A DNA stretch of 64,000 bases from Lentihominibacter butyricus (GCF_025567305.1 NZ_JAOQJP010000002.1:124001-188000); one strand, 5' to 3'. Shown: positions 16,567 through 25,293, counted from the stretch's first letter. Made by a program: numbers and translations. The notes: generated by a model from the letters alone, not told the origin.

Positions 16567-18183
16567 TTATGCTTTTGCAGCTTCGCTCTTGAGCGGTTTC
16601 TGCGTTTTCTTGATGATAACGAGTACCGCGATCAGGATAACAAGTCCTACAGGGAGTGATATCCATGCGCTTCTTGTGAATCCTGCGATGATATATGTAA
16701 CGAACGAAATAGCTGCAACAGTTATCGCGTAAGGCAGCTGCGTCGTAACGTGTGCAACGTGGTTACATCTTGCACCTGCACTTGACATGATAGTCGTATC
16801 TGAGATCGGTGAGCAGTGGTCTCCGCATACAGCGCCTGCCATACAAGCTGCGATCGAGATGATCATGAGCTGCGGGTCGCTTCCCTGGAATACTTCTACA
16901 ACGATAGGAATCAGTATACCGAACGTACCCCATGATGTACCTGAAGCAAATGCCAGACCGCATCCGATAGCAAATATGATAGCCGGCAGCAGACTCATGA
17001 ATGTTCCTGCCACTGATTCTGTAGCAGTCGATACGAATGTTGCAAGTCCAAGGCTGTCAGTCATTGCCTTGAGTGTCCATGCGAGCGTCAGGATAAGGAT
17101 AGGTGCAACCATTGCCTTGAAGCCTTCAGGTATGCAGTCCATGCTTTCCTTGAATCCGAGCACGCCTCTTGCCACGTAAACGATCACGATGATGATCAGT
17201 GCAACGATACTTCCCAGAGAAAGTCCCACAGATGCGTCGGAGCCTGAGAATGATTCAACGAATCCCGTTCCGCTGAAGAATCCGCCTGTATATATCATAC
17301 CTAATACACAGCAGATGATGAGTATTATGATAGGGAGCACCAGGTCGATGACCTTGCCTGCTCTTCTTCCCTCAGCCTTTTCTGCCGCCAGATCCTGAGT
17401 ATCGTCAGCCTTTGATTCCTGGATCTTGTCAGCGTACTCTCTCATCTTTCCGTAGTCGAACTTCATTCCAACGATCAGGAACATCATCGCGATAGTGAGC
17501 AGTGCATAGAAATTGTACGGGATAGCCTGAATGAACAGCGTGAAACCGTTCTCGCCTTCAACGAATCCTGTTACTGCTGCAGCCCATGATGAGATAGGCG
17601 CGATGATGCATATCGGCGCTGCCGTAGCATCGATCAGGTATGCCAGCTTTGTCCTCGGTATGCCTTTTTCTTCTGCCAACGGCGACATTACGCTTCCTAC
17701 TGTGAGGCAGTTGAAATAGTCGTCTACGAATATCAGTATGCCAAGGACGATAGTCGCAAACTGCACGCCTGCCTTTGTCTTGATGTGTTCGCTCGCCCAT
17801 ACTCCGAACGCTTTTGAACCTCCGGATTTGTTGAGCAGAGCTACTACTACTCCCAGTATTACCAGGAATACCAGTATTCCGACATTGTATGAATCAGCAA
17901 GCGATCCCACAATACCGTCGCTGATAACGTGTGTCAGCGTACCTTCGAAATTCCCTGCATACAGCGCGCCGCCTATAACGATACCGATAAACAGTGAACT
18001 GTATACTTCTTTTGTGATAAGTGCAAGCAGGATAGCTGCAACAGGCGGTACTATAGCCCATGCTGTAGCGTATAATGCCGGTTCCTCTGCTGCTTCTTCT
18101 GCAAATGCAAACAACGGACATGCTATTACCAACAGAGCAGTCAGCATTATTATGCGTGTCACTCTGCTTCTAAAATTACTCAT
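16567..18183 (-). CDS. NhaC-superfamily transporter, probable lysine transporter
   Basis: A 538-residue membrane protein of the Na+/H+ antiporter NhaC family, with about 12 hydrophobic segments after an N-terminal one. The start chosen is the ATG at 18183, which has GGAGG 5 bases upstream; the frame opens at a TTG at 18195 that overlaps that site. Conserved stretches include LIFVDDYFNCLTVGSVMSP and FASGTSWGTFGILIPI, and CGDHCSPISDTTIMSSAGA near the C-terminus. NhaC-family members controlled by the lysine riboswitch have been proposed as lysine transporters (LysW type). The riboswitch immediately upstream makes that the best reading here; simple Na+/H+ exchange is less likely. Confidence 0.85.
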   Translation of the reverse strand: MSNFRSRVTRIIMLTALLVIACPLFAFAEEAAEEPALYATAWAIVPPVAAILLALITKEVYSSLFIGIVIGGALYAGNFEGTLTHVISDGIVGSLADSYNVGILVFLVILGVVVALLNKSGGSKAFGVWASEHIKTKAGVQFATIVLGILIFVDDYFNCLTVGSVMSPLAEEKGIPRTKLAYLIDATAAPICIIAPISSWAAAVTGFVEGENGFTLFIQAIPYNFYALLTIAMMFLIVGMKFDYGKMREYADKIQESKADDTQDLAAEKAEGRRAGKVIDLVLPIIILIICCVLGMIYTGGFFSGTGFVESFSGSDASVGLSLGSIVALIIIVIVYVARGVLGFKESMDCIPEGFKAMVAPILILTLAWTLKAMTDSLGLATFVSTATESVAGTFMSLLPAIIFAIGCGLAFASGTSWGTFGILIPIVVEVFQGSDPQLMIISIAACMAGAVCGDHCSPISDTTIMSSAGARCNHVAHVTTQLPYAITVAAISFVTYIIAGFTRSAWISLPVGLVILIAVLVIIKKTQKPLKSEAAKA

Positions 18184-18298
18184 TTTTTCCTCCAAATAAA
18201 TGTAAATGCGATTTCCTTAATGTGATCTTGATTATGCTGTAAATCATTATGCTGCCTGGCCGCCCCGGCGTTTTTTCTTCGTGATCTTCCTGCTTAAA

Positions 18299-18336
18299 GA
18301 AAAAACCATGGACAGCGTGCAGCGCATCATCCATGG
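18299..18336 (-). terminator. Riboswitch-controlled terminator
   Basis: On the minus strand CCATGGA (18336-18330) pairs with TCCATGG (18312-18306), followed by six T. The alternative partner is the upstream ATCCATGG (18368-18361), which also carries part of aptamer helix P1. With the adjoining AAATTC/GAATTT pairing this makes the antiterminator. The layout predicts transcription off when lysine is bound. Confidence 0.85.
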
Positions 18337-18363
18337 TATATAAAATTCATCTGGGAATTTCCA

Positions 18364-18531
18364 TGGATAGCACTCCACTAATGTGACAGTCCGCCGCATG
18401 TTATACGGCGACCCAGGATCCATACCAGGGTATAAGGATCCTTCGGCGAGATCTCCTTTCCTCCGCGCATCGCCCCGACTCCCTTTGCCGGTCCGCTGCA
18501 GAGTACTGATAGATCCCGCGCCTCTATCCAG
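18364..18531 (-). ncRNA. Lysine riboswitch (L box) aptamer
   Basis: On the minus strand the conserved core is clear: GATAGAGGCGCG at the 5' end, an AGTA turn, AAGGAGATCTCGCCGAAGGA, the loop pair around GGATCC with TATACCCTGGTAT, GGGTCGCCG, then ACTGTCAC and GTGGAGTGCTATC. Helix P1 is TGGATAG (18531-18525) with CTATCCA (18370-18364). All blocks correspond in order to the B. subtilis lysC leader. It begins only about 25 nt after the rplQ stop codon. Confidence 0.95.
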
Positions 18532-18555
18532 TCAATATTGATTTTTAACTGATTA

Positions 18556-18900
18556 CTAAACTAATTCAAGGAATACCAGTTCAGCGTTGTCGCCTTTCCT
18601 TGGTCCTAACTTGAGAATCCTTGTGTAACCGCCCTGTCTGTCTTCGTACTTAGGTGCGATCTCATCAAATAATTTAGTTACAACAGATTCATCATATACA
18701 TATGCAAGCACCTGTCTTCTTGCGTGAAGATCTCCGCGCTTTGCAAGTGTTATCATTTTTTCTGCCTGTCTTCTGGCTTCTTTAGCTCTAGTGTCAGTAG
18801 TTGTGATTCTGCCTTCTCTGAGAAGATCTGTAACCAGATTTCTCAGCATAGCTTTTCTATGAGCTGAAGATCTGCCTAATTTTCTATATCCTGGCATCAC
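18556..18900 (-). CDS. rplQ: Ribosomal protein L17
   Basis: A 114-residue large-subunit protein that binds near the polypeptide exit tunnel. The N-terminus MPGYRKLGRSSAHRKAMLRNLV and the internal EGRITTTDTRAKEARRQAEKMI are diagnostic. The ATG for that sequence lies one codon inside the open frame (a second Met follows immediately). It closes the 31-gene ribosomal cluster, 24 bp behind rpoA. No separate terminator is visible before the lysine riboswitch downstream. Confidence 0.97.
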   Translation of the reverse strand: MMPGYRKLGRSSAHRKAMLRNLVTDLLREGRITTTDTRAKEARRQAEKMITLAKRGDLHARRQVLAYVYDESVVTKLFDEIAPKYEDRQGGYTRILKLGPRKGDNAELVFLELV

Positions 18901-18924
18901 TGCATCCTCCTATGATTATTTTTA

Positions 18925-19872
18925 CTATTCGTCACTCTGCCTGAGACTTAAATCTAACTCTTCAAGCTTGTGCTTAACTTCATCTAATGACTTTTTACCC
19001 AGGTTCCTTACCTTCATCATGTCTTCCTCACTTCTGTGAGTAAGTTCCTCAACAGTGTTTATCGCAGCTCTCTTGAGGCAGTTGAAAGAACGAACTGAAA
19101 GCTCAAGTTCCTCAATAGTCATCTCGAGTGCCTTTTCTTTCTGGTTTTCTTCCTTTTCAACCATGATTTCCATGTTCTCGGTCGAATCTGTAAGCTCTAC
19201 AAACAGGTTCAGATGCTCCTGCATGATCTTAGCGCCTATAGATACTCCTTCGCTCGGAGTTATCGATCCGTCTGTCCAGATTTCAAGGATGAGCTTGTCA
19301 TAGTCAGTTACCTGTCCTACTCTCGTATTCTGGACTGTAAAGTTTACTTTCCTTACAGGTGTGTATATCGAGTCTGTAGGGATAACTGATATCGGCGTGT
19401 TTTCATCCTTGTTCATATCCGCAGGAACATATCCTCTGCCCCTTGCAAGATTGATCTCCATGATCAGAGTAGCGTTCTCTTCGAGAGTTGCTATATGAAG
19501 ATCCGGATTGAAGATCTCTACATCAGAATCTCCTAAGATATCTGCTGCAGTCACTTCTTTAGGGCCTATCGAGTTGATAAGCACTCTTTTTGTATTCTCT
19601 CCGTTGAGCTTTATCGCAAGCTTTTTAAGGTTTAGGATGATCTCTGTAACATCTTCCTTTACACCCGGGATCGTAGAAAACTCATGAAGGATACCGTCGA
19701 TCTTTACAGATGTCACCGCAACACCGGGAAGCGAACTGAGAAGTATCCTTCTCAGGCTGTTTCCAAGGGTCGTGCCGTATCCTCTTTCAAGAGGCTCTAC
19801 AACGAATTTTCCGTAATTGGCGTCTTCGTCTGAAAAAATACATTCGATTGTTGGTTTTTCGATTTCTATCAC
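18925..19872 (-). CDS. rpoA: RNA polymerase alpha subunit
   Basis: The 315-residue alpha subunit, which dimerises to nucleate polymerase assembly. The N-terminal domain has EPLERGYGTTLGNSLRRILLSSLPG. The C-terminal domain, which contacts UP elements and activators, has LSVRSFNCLKRAAINTVEEL and VRNLGKKSLDEVKHKLEELDLSLR. The linker near residue 235 (EKEENQKEKA) is charged. Length is standard. It lies between rpsD (47 bp) and rplQ (24 bp), the usual alpha-operon order. Confidence 0.98.
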   Translation of the reverse strand: MIEIEKPTIECIFSDEDANYGKFVVEPLERGYGTTLGNSLRRILLSSLPGVAVTSVKIDGILHEFSTIPGVKEDVTEIILNLKKLAIKLNGENTKRVLINSIGPKEVTAADILGDSDVEIFNPDLHIATLEENATLIMEINLARGRGYVPADMNKDENTPISVIPTDSIYTPVRKVNFTVQNTRVGQVTDYDKLILEIWTDGSITPSEGVSIGAKIMQEHLNLFVELTDSTENMEIMVEKEENQKEKALEMTIEELELSVRSFNCLKRAAINTVEELTHRSEEDMMKVRNLGKKSLDEVKHKLEELDLSLRQSDE

Positions 19873-19919
19873 TCAAAACCCTCCTTTTCATTCCAAAACT
19901 GTAGCGATCAGTAAATGGA

Positions 19920-20507
19920 CTATTTGGAATACAATTCGACGATTAAGTGCTCAGCGATCGGTGTATCGATTTGTTCTCTTGTAGGATCTGCTACTACTTT
20001 TCCTTCAAGCTTTTCTCTGTCAACAGTCAGCCACTCAGGGAGACCTACTGTCATGTCTTTTATCTCCTGGAATTTAGGTGAGCTTACGCTCTTTTCCTTT
20101 ACCTTGATAACATCTCCAGGCTTAACCTGATATGAAGGAATGTTTACCTTTTTGCCGTTTACGAGGAAGTGGCTGTGTACAACCAGCTGTCTAGCTTCTC
20201 TTCTCGTAGTCGAAAGTCCCATTCTGTAAACTACGTTGTCTAATCTCTTTTCAAGCATGATCAAAAGGTTTTCACCAGTGATACCCTTTTTCTTTGCTGC
20301 TTTTTCAAATGTGTTGCGGAACTGCTTTTCCTGAACTCCATAGATGAACTTTGCTCTCTGCTTTTCACGAAGCTGTAAGCCGTATTCGCTCATCTTCTTC
20401 ATGCTTCTCTGAGGAGCTCTCTTTGATTCCTTAAAAATACCTAAGTGGCTAGGATCGATCTGAAGGGATCTGCATCTCTTCAAAATAGGATCTCTGTTTA
20501 CTGACAT
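19920..20507 (-). CDS. rpsD: Ribosomal protein S4
   Basis: Primary 16S rRNA-binding and assembly protein, 195 aa, with an S4 RNA-binding domain (about 85-145: MLEKRLDNVVYRMGLSTTRREARQLVVHSHFLVNG). It lacks the N-terminal four-cysteine zinc knuckle of C+ forms; only one Cys is present, in LKRCRSLQID, so this is the zinc-free (C-) type. In many bacteria S4 represses its own operon. It sits in its usual place between rpsK and rpoA. Confidence 0.97.
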   Translation of the reverse strand: MSVNRDPILKRCRSLQIDPSHLGIFKESKRAPQRSMKKMSEYGLQLREKQRAKFIYGVQEKQFRNTFEKAAKKKGITGENLLIMLEKRLDNVVYRMGLSTTRREARQLVVHSHFLVNGKKVNIPSYQVKPGDVIKVKEKSVSSPKFQEIKDMTVGLPEWLTVDREKLEGKVVADPTREQIDTPIAEHLIVELYSK

Positions 20508-20526
20508 ATTAGTTTCCTCCCTTCAA

Positions 20527-20925
20527 TTAGACTCTTCTACGCTTAGGTGGTCTGCATCCGTTGTGTGGTATCGGTGTGATATCCTTGATCATAGTGATTT
20601 CAAGACCTGCAGTCTGAAGTGCTCTGATGGCAGCTTCTCTGCCGGATCCAGGACCCTTTACATAAACTTCAACTGTCTTAAGACCGTGCTCCATTGCACC
20701 CTTTGCAGCTTCTTCTGCAGCTGACTGTGCAGCAAACGGAGTTGACTTTCTTGATCCCTTAAAGCCCAGTGAGCCTGCACTTGACCATGAAAGGGCATTT
20801 CCTGCCATATCTGTCAGGGTTACTAATGTATTGTTAAAGGTAGCCTGAATATGTGCCTGGCCTTTTTCAACATTCTTACGTTCTTTTCTCTTTTTTCTAA
20901 CTGCCTTCTTCACAGCTTTAGCCAT
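20527..20925 (-). CDS. rpsK: Ribosomal protein S11
   Basis: A 132-residue protein of the 30S platform near the mRNA exit and the Shine-Dalgarno helix. GQAHIQATFNNTLVTLTDMAGNALSWSSAGSLGF (split across about residues 22-56) and the C-terminal TPIPHNGCRPPKRRRV are characteristic. A lysine/arginine-rich N-terminal tail (about 18 residues) precedes the fold. 15 bp behind rpsM and 19 bp ahead of rpsD. Confidence 0.97.
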   Translation of the reverse strand: MAKAVKKAVRKKRKERKNVEKGQAHIQATFNNTLVTLTDMAGNALSWSSAGSLGFKGSRKSTPFAAQSAAEEAAKGAMEHGLKTVEVYVKGPGSGREAAIRALQTAGLEITMIKDITPIPHNGCRPPKRRRV

Positions 20926-20940
20926 ATCGTTCTACCTCCT

Positions 20941-21309
20941 TTACTTCTTCTTTCTTCCTACAGTCTTCTTAGGACCTTTTCTGGTTCTGGCGTTTGTCTT
21001 AGTCTTCTGTCCTCTTACTGGAAGACCTCTTCTGTGTCTGATTCCTCTGTAGCATCCGATTTCCATCAGTCTCTTGATGTTCATGTTGACATCTCTTCTG
21101 AGGTCACCTTCTACCATGTAGTCTGATTCGATGACCTTTCTGATTTTACCGGCTTCTTCCTCTGTGAGATCCTTGACTCTTGTGTCAGGATTGATTCCGG
21201 TCTTCTCTAAAATCTTTCTTGAAGTAGTCCAGCCTATACCATAGATATAAGTGAGACCAGCTTCGATTCTTTTTTCATTTGGTAAGTCTACACCGGCTAT
21301 ACGAGCCAT
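20941..21309 (-). CDS. rpsM: Ribosomal protein S13
   Basis: A 122-residue protein of the 30S head that contacts the P-site tRNA and bridges to the 50S subunit. The N-terminus MARIAGVDLPNEKRIEAGLTYIYGIG and the C-terminal RHRRGLPVRGQKTKTNARTRKGP are hallmarks. A helix-two-turns-helix motif spans about 14-60. It opens the alpha part of the cluster after an unusually long 291-bp gap behind rpmJ. Confidence 0.97.
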   Translation of the reverse strand: MARIAGVDLPNEKRIEAGLTYIYGIGWTTSRKILEKTGINPDTRVKDLTEEEAGKIRKVIESDYMVEGDLRRDVNMNIKRLMEIGCYRGIRHRRGLPVRGQKTKTNARTRKGPKKTVGRKKK

Positions 21310-21600
21310 ATTTTCCTCCTATTCCCATCTTCCGTCACGTATCCACGCCATTACCAATACTGGTGGGTCGTAATATAAACGGGATGTTCTTTGTGTTATA
21401 TCGATTTATATGCTTCGGGTATCATTCCGTCAGCAATATAACCATAATAATTAGTCAGCTGCCCTGCCCTTTTTACCGGACCGGCCGGCTGAAATGATTT
21501 GTGTGAAATATTTTGTGAAGATGACCTCCACAGCTTCGAGCAGACGATGCGTCTGCCTGCGAGAAGCGAGGACAGTCACCGGAACAAAACATTTTCAGCT
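21310..21600 (-). promoter_or_regulatory. Structured 291-nt leader between rpmJ and rpsM
   Basis: No coding frame is convincing here. On the minus strand a branched fold is predicted: GCAGAC/GTCTGC as the inner hairpin (about 21541-21557), flanked by CGCTTC/GAAGC and then an outer GTGAC/GTCAT. In other bacteria S4 controls the alpha operon through a structured region just ahead of rpsM. A similar autoregulatory site is plausible, but I see no sequence match that proves it, and no clear internal promoter. Confidence 0.4.
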
Positions 21601-21714
21601 TTAGCCCTGTCTCTGCTTGTGTTTAGGATTTTCGCAGATAACCATAACTTTTCCTTTTCTTTTGATTACCTTGCACTTTTCGCAGATAGGCTTTACGGAA
21701 GCTCTGACTTTCAT
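21601..21714 (-). CDS. rpmJ: Ribosomal protein L36
   Basis: A 37-residue zinc-finger protein of the 50S subunit: MKVRASVKPICEKCKVIKRK, then GKVMVICENPKHKQRQG. The ligands C11, C14, C27 and H32 of the C+ form are present, so this copy needs zinc. It is shorter than most gene finders accept. AAGGAGG precedes the ATG. It follows infA after a 147-bp gap containing CCGG/CCGG and GAAAT-CATG-ATTTC hairpins. Confidence 0.95.
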   Translation of the reverse strand: MKVRASVKPICEKCKVIKRKGKVMVICENPKHKQRQG

Positions 21715-21861
21715 TTTAATCCTCCTTTATGATCTGCTTAAATCTTGAAACCTGCTCTCGAAATCATGATTTCTGGCGAGGTCTCATGCAGCGCTTTCCC
21801 GGATCTGTGACCCGGCACAAAACAGCTGCGGGATTTAGCGCGCAGATTGACGATATGGAAT

Positions 21862-22083
21862 CTACGCTTTGCCTCTCCATGTGATCCTGCCTCTGGTAAG
21901 ATCATACGGTGATAATTCTACCTTTACCTTATCCCCCGGGATAATTCTGATGTAATTGGTTCTTATTTTACCGGAAACATGCGCCAGCACTTTATGCCCG
22001 GTCTCAAGTTCTACTATGAACATTGCGTTAGGCTGTGCTTCTATTACCTTGCCTTCCGCTTCTATGACATCTTTCTTTGCCAT
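21862..22083 (-). CDS. infA: Translation initiation factor IF-1
   Basis: A 73-residue S1/OB-fold protein that occupies the ribosomal A site during initiation. MAKKDVIEAEGKVIEAQPNAMF and GKIRTNYIRIIPGDKVKVELSPYDLTRGRITWR cover the complete family. It is 17 bp behind map. The small KOW-domain (L14e-like) gene that some Clostridia carry between map and infA is absent. Confidence 0.97.
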   Translation of the reverse strand: MAKKDVIEAEGKVIEAQPNAMFIVELETGHKVLAHVSGKIRTNYIRIIPGDKVKVELSPYDLTRGRITWRGKA

Positions 22084-22100
22084 TAATCAACACCTCGCTT

Positions 22101-22853
22101 TTAGTCAGCCAGAGTCAAGAGCTCGGGCTCACCATCAGTTATAACCACAGTATTCTCGTAATGAGCTGATAATTTACCGTCCAGGGTAACTACAGTCCAG
22201 TCATTCGAAAGAGTCCTGACATCGTATCCGCCTTCGCAGATCATAGGTTCAATGGCGAAAACCATTCCCTTTGCAAGTCTGGGACCTCTTCCCGCTTTTC
22301 CGTAATTAGGGATCTGCGGTTCCTCATGCATCTCCTGTCCGACTCCATGTCCGACGAAGTCTCTTATTACCGAGAAGCCTTCGCTCTCTGCCTTGACCTG
22401 TATGGCATGTGATATATCCGACAGTCTGTAGCCTACCTTGCAGAATTCGAGTCCTGCAAAGAAGCTGTCTCTTGTCGCATCCATCAGCTTCTGAGCAATG
22501 TCGCTTACCTTTCCTACCGGATAAGTCCTTGCCGCATCGCTCACATACCCTTTGTATGTGGAACCGACGTCCACACTGACGATGTCGCCTTCTTTGAGGA
22601 TCCTCTTCTTGTCCGGAATACCGTGAACAACTTCTTCATTGATCGATACACAGGCGCTTGCGGGGAATCCGCAGTAGCCTTTGAAAGTAGGGATCATCCC
22701 GTTTTTTCTTATGGTGTCTTCAACAAATCTGTTTATGTCAGCGGTAGATATACCGGGCTTGATGAAGTTTTCAAGCTCTTTGAGGATGAACCCTGTCACC
22801 TTGCCCGATTCTCTCATTAAATCTACTTCCTGATCTGATTTAATAATGATCAT
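22101..22853 (-). CDS. map: Methionine aminopeptidase, type I
   Basis: Removes the N-terminal methionine from nascent proteins; dinuclear metal enzyme, 250 aa, cytoplasmic. Conserved ligands lie in DIVSVDVGSTYKGYVSDAART (two Asp), GHGVGQEMHEEPQIPNYG (His), FAIEPM (Glu) and the final Glu in HYENTVVITD. The HGIPDKKRILKEGD block holds the substrate-side His. It overlaps almost with adk (2-bp gap) and precedes infA, a standard arrangement. Confidence 0.97.
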   Translation of the reverse strand: MIIIKSDQEVDLMRESGKVTGFILKELENFIKPGISTADINRFVEDTIRKNGMIPTFKGYCGFPASACVSINEEVVHGIPDKKRILKEGDIVSVDVGSTYKGYVSDAARTYPVGKVSDIAQKLMDATRDSFFAGLEFCKVGYRLSDISHAIQVKAESEGFSVIRDFVGHGVGQEMHEEPQIPNYGKAGRGPRLAKGMVFAIEPMICEGGYDVRTLSNDWTVVTLDGKLSAHYENTVVITDGEPELLTLAD

Positions 22854-22855
22854 AC

Positions 22856-23500
22856 CTATTCACCTAATACCTCTACAATAGCATTGAATACATTTTCAAG
22901 TCCTATCGTTCCGTCAAGGTGAGCGATGTTGCCGGCTTTTTCATAGTAATCTATGAGCGGCTTTGTTTCTTTATTGTATACTTCGATTCTGTTAGCTGCT
23001 GTCTCTGCATTGTCATCAGCTCTCTGAATCAGGGCTGCTCCGCATTCGTCACATATGCCTTCTACTTTAGGCGGTATGTTTACGATGTGGAACGATGCGC
23101 CGCATGTCTTGCAGACTCTTCTGCCTGTAAGTCTTACCATCAGTTCGTCTTTATCTACATCGATATCGAGAACGTGATCGACTTTCTTGCCCTGTGCTGC
23201 CAGGAACTCATCCAGTTTTTCTGCCTGGAAAACAGTTCTAGGGAATCCGTCAAGAAGGAATCCGTTCTTGCAGTCATCAGCCTTGAGTCTGTCTGTTGCT
23301 ATCTCTACAACCAGTTCATCTGGAACCAGTTCACCCTTGTTCATATACTCCTGTGCTTTTTTACCAAGCTCAGTGCCTTCTTTGATGTTGGCTCTGAAAA
23401 TGTCGCCAGTCGAAATATGAGGGATATCGTATTTTTCTATTATTTTAGCAGCCTGAGTGCCCTTTCCTGCTCCCGGAGGGCCCAGTAATATTAAATTCAT
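22856..23500 (-). CDS. adk: Adenylate kinase with zinc-binding lid
   Basis: Catalyses ATP + AMP = 2 ADP. The P-loop is GPPGAGKGTQ (7-16), the AMP-binding region has STGDIFRANI, and DGFPRTVFQAE is the family signature. The lid (about 126-165) has four cysteines, CKTCGASFH and CDECG, so it is the zinc-stabilised Gram-positive type. 214 aa is normal. It lies between secY (52 bp) and map. Confidence 0.98.
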   Translation of the reverse strand: MNLILLGPPGAGKGTQAAKIIEKYDIPHISTGDIFRANIKEGTELGKKAQEYMNKGELVPDELVVEIATDRLKADDCKNGFLLDGFPRTVFQAEKLDEFLAAQGKKVDHVLDIDVDKDELMVRLTGRRVCKTCGASFHIVNIPPKVEGICDECGAALIQRADDNAETAANRIEVYNKETKPLIDYYEKAGNIAHLDGTIGLENVFNAIVEVLGE

Positions 23501-23552
23501 AGCTTAACCTCCTTAAGGTTCGTGCTTTTTGCTTTGCGAAACCGGTTCTCCT

Positions 23553-24836
23553 TTATTTAAGGAAGCCCTGATAATTTCTCATTACCATCTGCTGTTCCAG
23601 CTGTTTCATCGTATCAAGCGCCACACCTACCGCGATCAGAAGTGATGTTCCGCCAAAGTGGAAGTTGAGACCTCCGAGCTGGCTCACTACTGTAGGCAGT
23701 ATCGCAACGGCTGCCAGGAACAGTGCTCCTACAAAGGTAATTCTTGTCATAACTCTGTTTAGATATTCAATAGTAGCCTTTCCAGGTCTGATGCCAGGGA
23801 TAAATCCTCCGTTTGCCTTCATATTCTGTGCAACTTCCACAGGATTGAAAGTTACTGATGTATAGAAGTAAGTGAAGAATATTATCAGCACTATATTGAA
23901 TGCTGCATATACCCATACGCCCGGCGTTCCAGTAGGCGAAAGCCATTTTTCTATCCAGGCAGCGGCACTGCTTTGATTATCCATAAAGTACGTTATGGTC
24001 AGCGGGAACTGCAGGAATGACATTGCGAATATTACAGGGATAACTCCTGCCTGATTCACCTTGAGTGGAATATGTGTAGCCTGACCGCCGTACATCTTCC
24101 TTCCGACAACTCTCTTCGCATACTGCACAGGAATCCTTCTCTGGCCCTGCTGCACTTCTATGATACCTACTATTACGAGTACACAGAAGATCAGGAAAAT
24201 AATCAGTGTAACTATACTCATGCTGCCGTCCTGGAGTTTCGTCCAAATCTCCTGAACTGCGGATGGCAGTCGGGATACTATTCCCGCGAAGATTATGAGC
24301 GAAATACCATTTCCGATACCATATTCGTTGATCTGTTCGCCCAGCCACATCAGGAATGCCGTTCCTGCTGTGAGTACCAGTACGATGACAGCTACATCAA
24401 AGAAAGATGTGCTGATAAGCGCCTGTCTGAAAAGACCGACAGATACGCCTATCGCCTGTATTATCGCAAGTATTACTGTCATATATCTGGTATACTGTGC
24501 GATCTTCTTTCTTCCCTCAGTTCCTTCCTTCGCCAGTCTTTCAAGTGAAGGTACCGCGATCGTCAGGAGCTGGAGTATGATCGATGCCGTGATGTACGGT
24601 GTGATACTCAGTGCGAATATAGTAAAGTTACTGAACGCGCCTCCGGAGAACAGATTGAACAGAGCAAAAAGTCCTGTTCCGCTGTCAAATGTCTGTGCCA
24701 GAATGTCTCTGTCGATTCCCGGTACGGGGATCTGAGATCCGATTCTGAAAATCAGGAGCATAACAAGCGTAAAGATGATTTTTTTCCTGATATCAGGAAT
24801 GTTCCAAGCTTTTGCAACTGTTCTGATCATCTCCAT
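23553..24836 (-). CDS. secY: Preprotein translocase channel subunit SecY
   Basis: The 427-residue central pore of the Sec translocon, with 10 predicted membrane segments. FRIGSQIPVPGIDRDIL is in the first loop; the plug region follows near residue 50. QGQRRIPVQYAKRVVGRKMYGGQ forms the large cytoplasmic loop and NGGFIPGIRPGKATIEYLNRVMTRIT the last one, which contacts SecA and the ribosome. Its start codon overlaps the rplO stop by 1 bp. Confidence 0.98.
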   Translation of the reverse strand: MEMIRTVAKAWNIPDIRKKIIFTLVMLLIFRIGSQIPVPGIDRDILAQTFDSGTGLFALFNLFSGGAFSNFTIFALSITPYITASIILQLLTIAVPSLERLAKEGTEGRKKIAQYTRYMTVILAIIQAIGVSVGLFRQALISTSFFDVAVIVLVLTAGTAFLMWLGEQINEYGIGNGISLIIFAGIVSRLPSAVQEIWTKLQDGSMSIVTLIIFLIFCVLVIVGIIEVQQGQRRIPVQYAKRVVGRKMYGGQATHIPLKVNQAGVIPVIFAMSFLQFPLTITYFMDNQSSAAAWIEKWLSPTGTPGVWVYAAFNIVLIIFFTYFYTSVTFNPVEVAQNMKANGGFIPGIRPGKATIEYLNRVMTRITFVGALFLAAVAILPTVVSQLGGLNFHFGGTSLLIAVGVALDTMKQLEQQMVMRNYQGFLK

Positions 24837-25285
24837 TAGATCACCTCTGCCTTTCCTCCGGCAGCTTCGATTTTTTCTACTGCAGTCTTGCTGAACTTAT
24901 GAGCTTTAACTGTGATGTTTTTCTCAAGAGTTCCGTTACCTAAGATCTTGATTCCGTCTTTTACCTGCTTTACAACACCAGCTTCCTTGAGCAGCTCAGG
25001 AGTTACCTCTGTACCTGCTTCGAATCTGTTGAGGTCAGCAACGTTGAGTACGGTATATTCTGTTCCCCAGATATTAGTGAATCCTCTCTTAGGGATTCGT
25101 CTGTACAGCGGCATCTGTCCGCCTTCAAATCCCGGTCTTATTTTGCCGCCGCTTCTGGACTTCTGTCCGTTCATACCTCTGCCGGCAGTAGTACCCTGTC
25201 CGCTGGCTGTACCGCGACCTTTTCTCTTAGGTGCCTTAGTTGCACCCGGAACAGCTCTTAATTCGTGAAGTTTCATCTTTCGCAC
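24836..25285 (-). CDS. rplO: Ribosomal protein L15
   Basis: A 149-residue protein of the 50S core. The Gly-, Lys- and Arg-rich N-terminal extension GATKAPKRKGRGTASGQGTT threads into 23S rRNA. GFEGGQMPLYRRIPKRGFTN is the family signature. The first in-frame ATG with MKLHELRAVPG is two residues inside the open frame, and both are plausible starts. 8 bp behind rpmD; overlaps secY by 1 bp. Confidence 0.97.
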   Translation of the reverse strand: MRKMKLHELRAVPGATKAPKRKGRGTASGQGTTAGRGMNGQKSRSGGKIRPGFEGGQMPLYRRIPKRGFTNIWGTEYTVLNVADLNRFEAGTEVTPELLKEAGVVKQVKDGIKILGNGTLEKNITVKAHKFSKTAVEKIEAAGGKAEVI

Positions 25286-25293
25286 CTCCTATC

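Noticed and set aside
18241..18300. Plus-strand terminator at GCCG-CCC-CGGC followed by GTTTTTT
   Set aside because: No plus-strand gene ends here; it is the region between the riboswitch terminator and the NhaC start.
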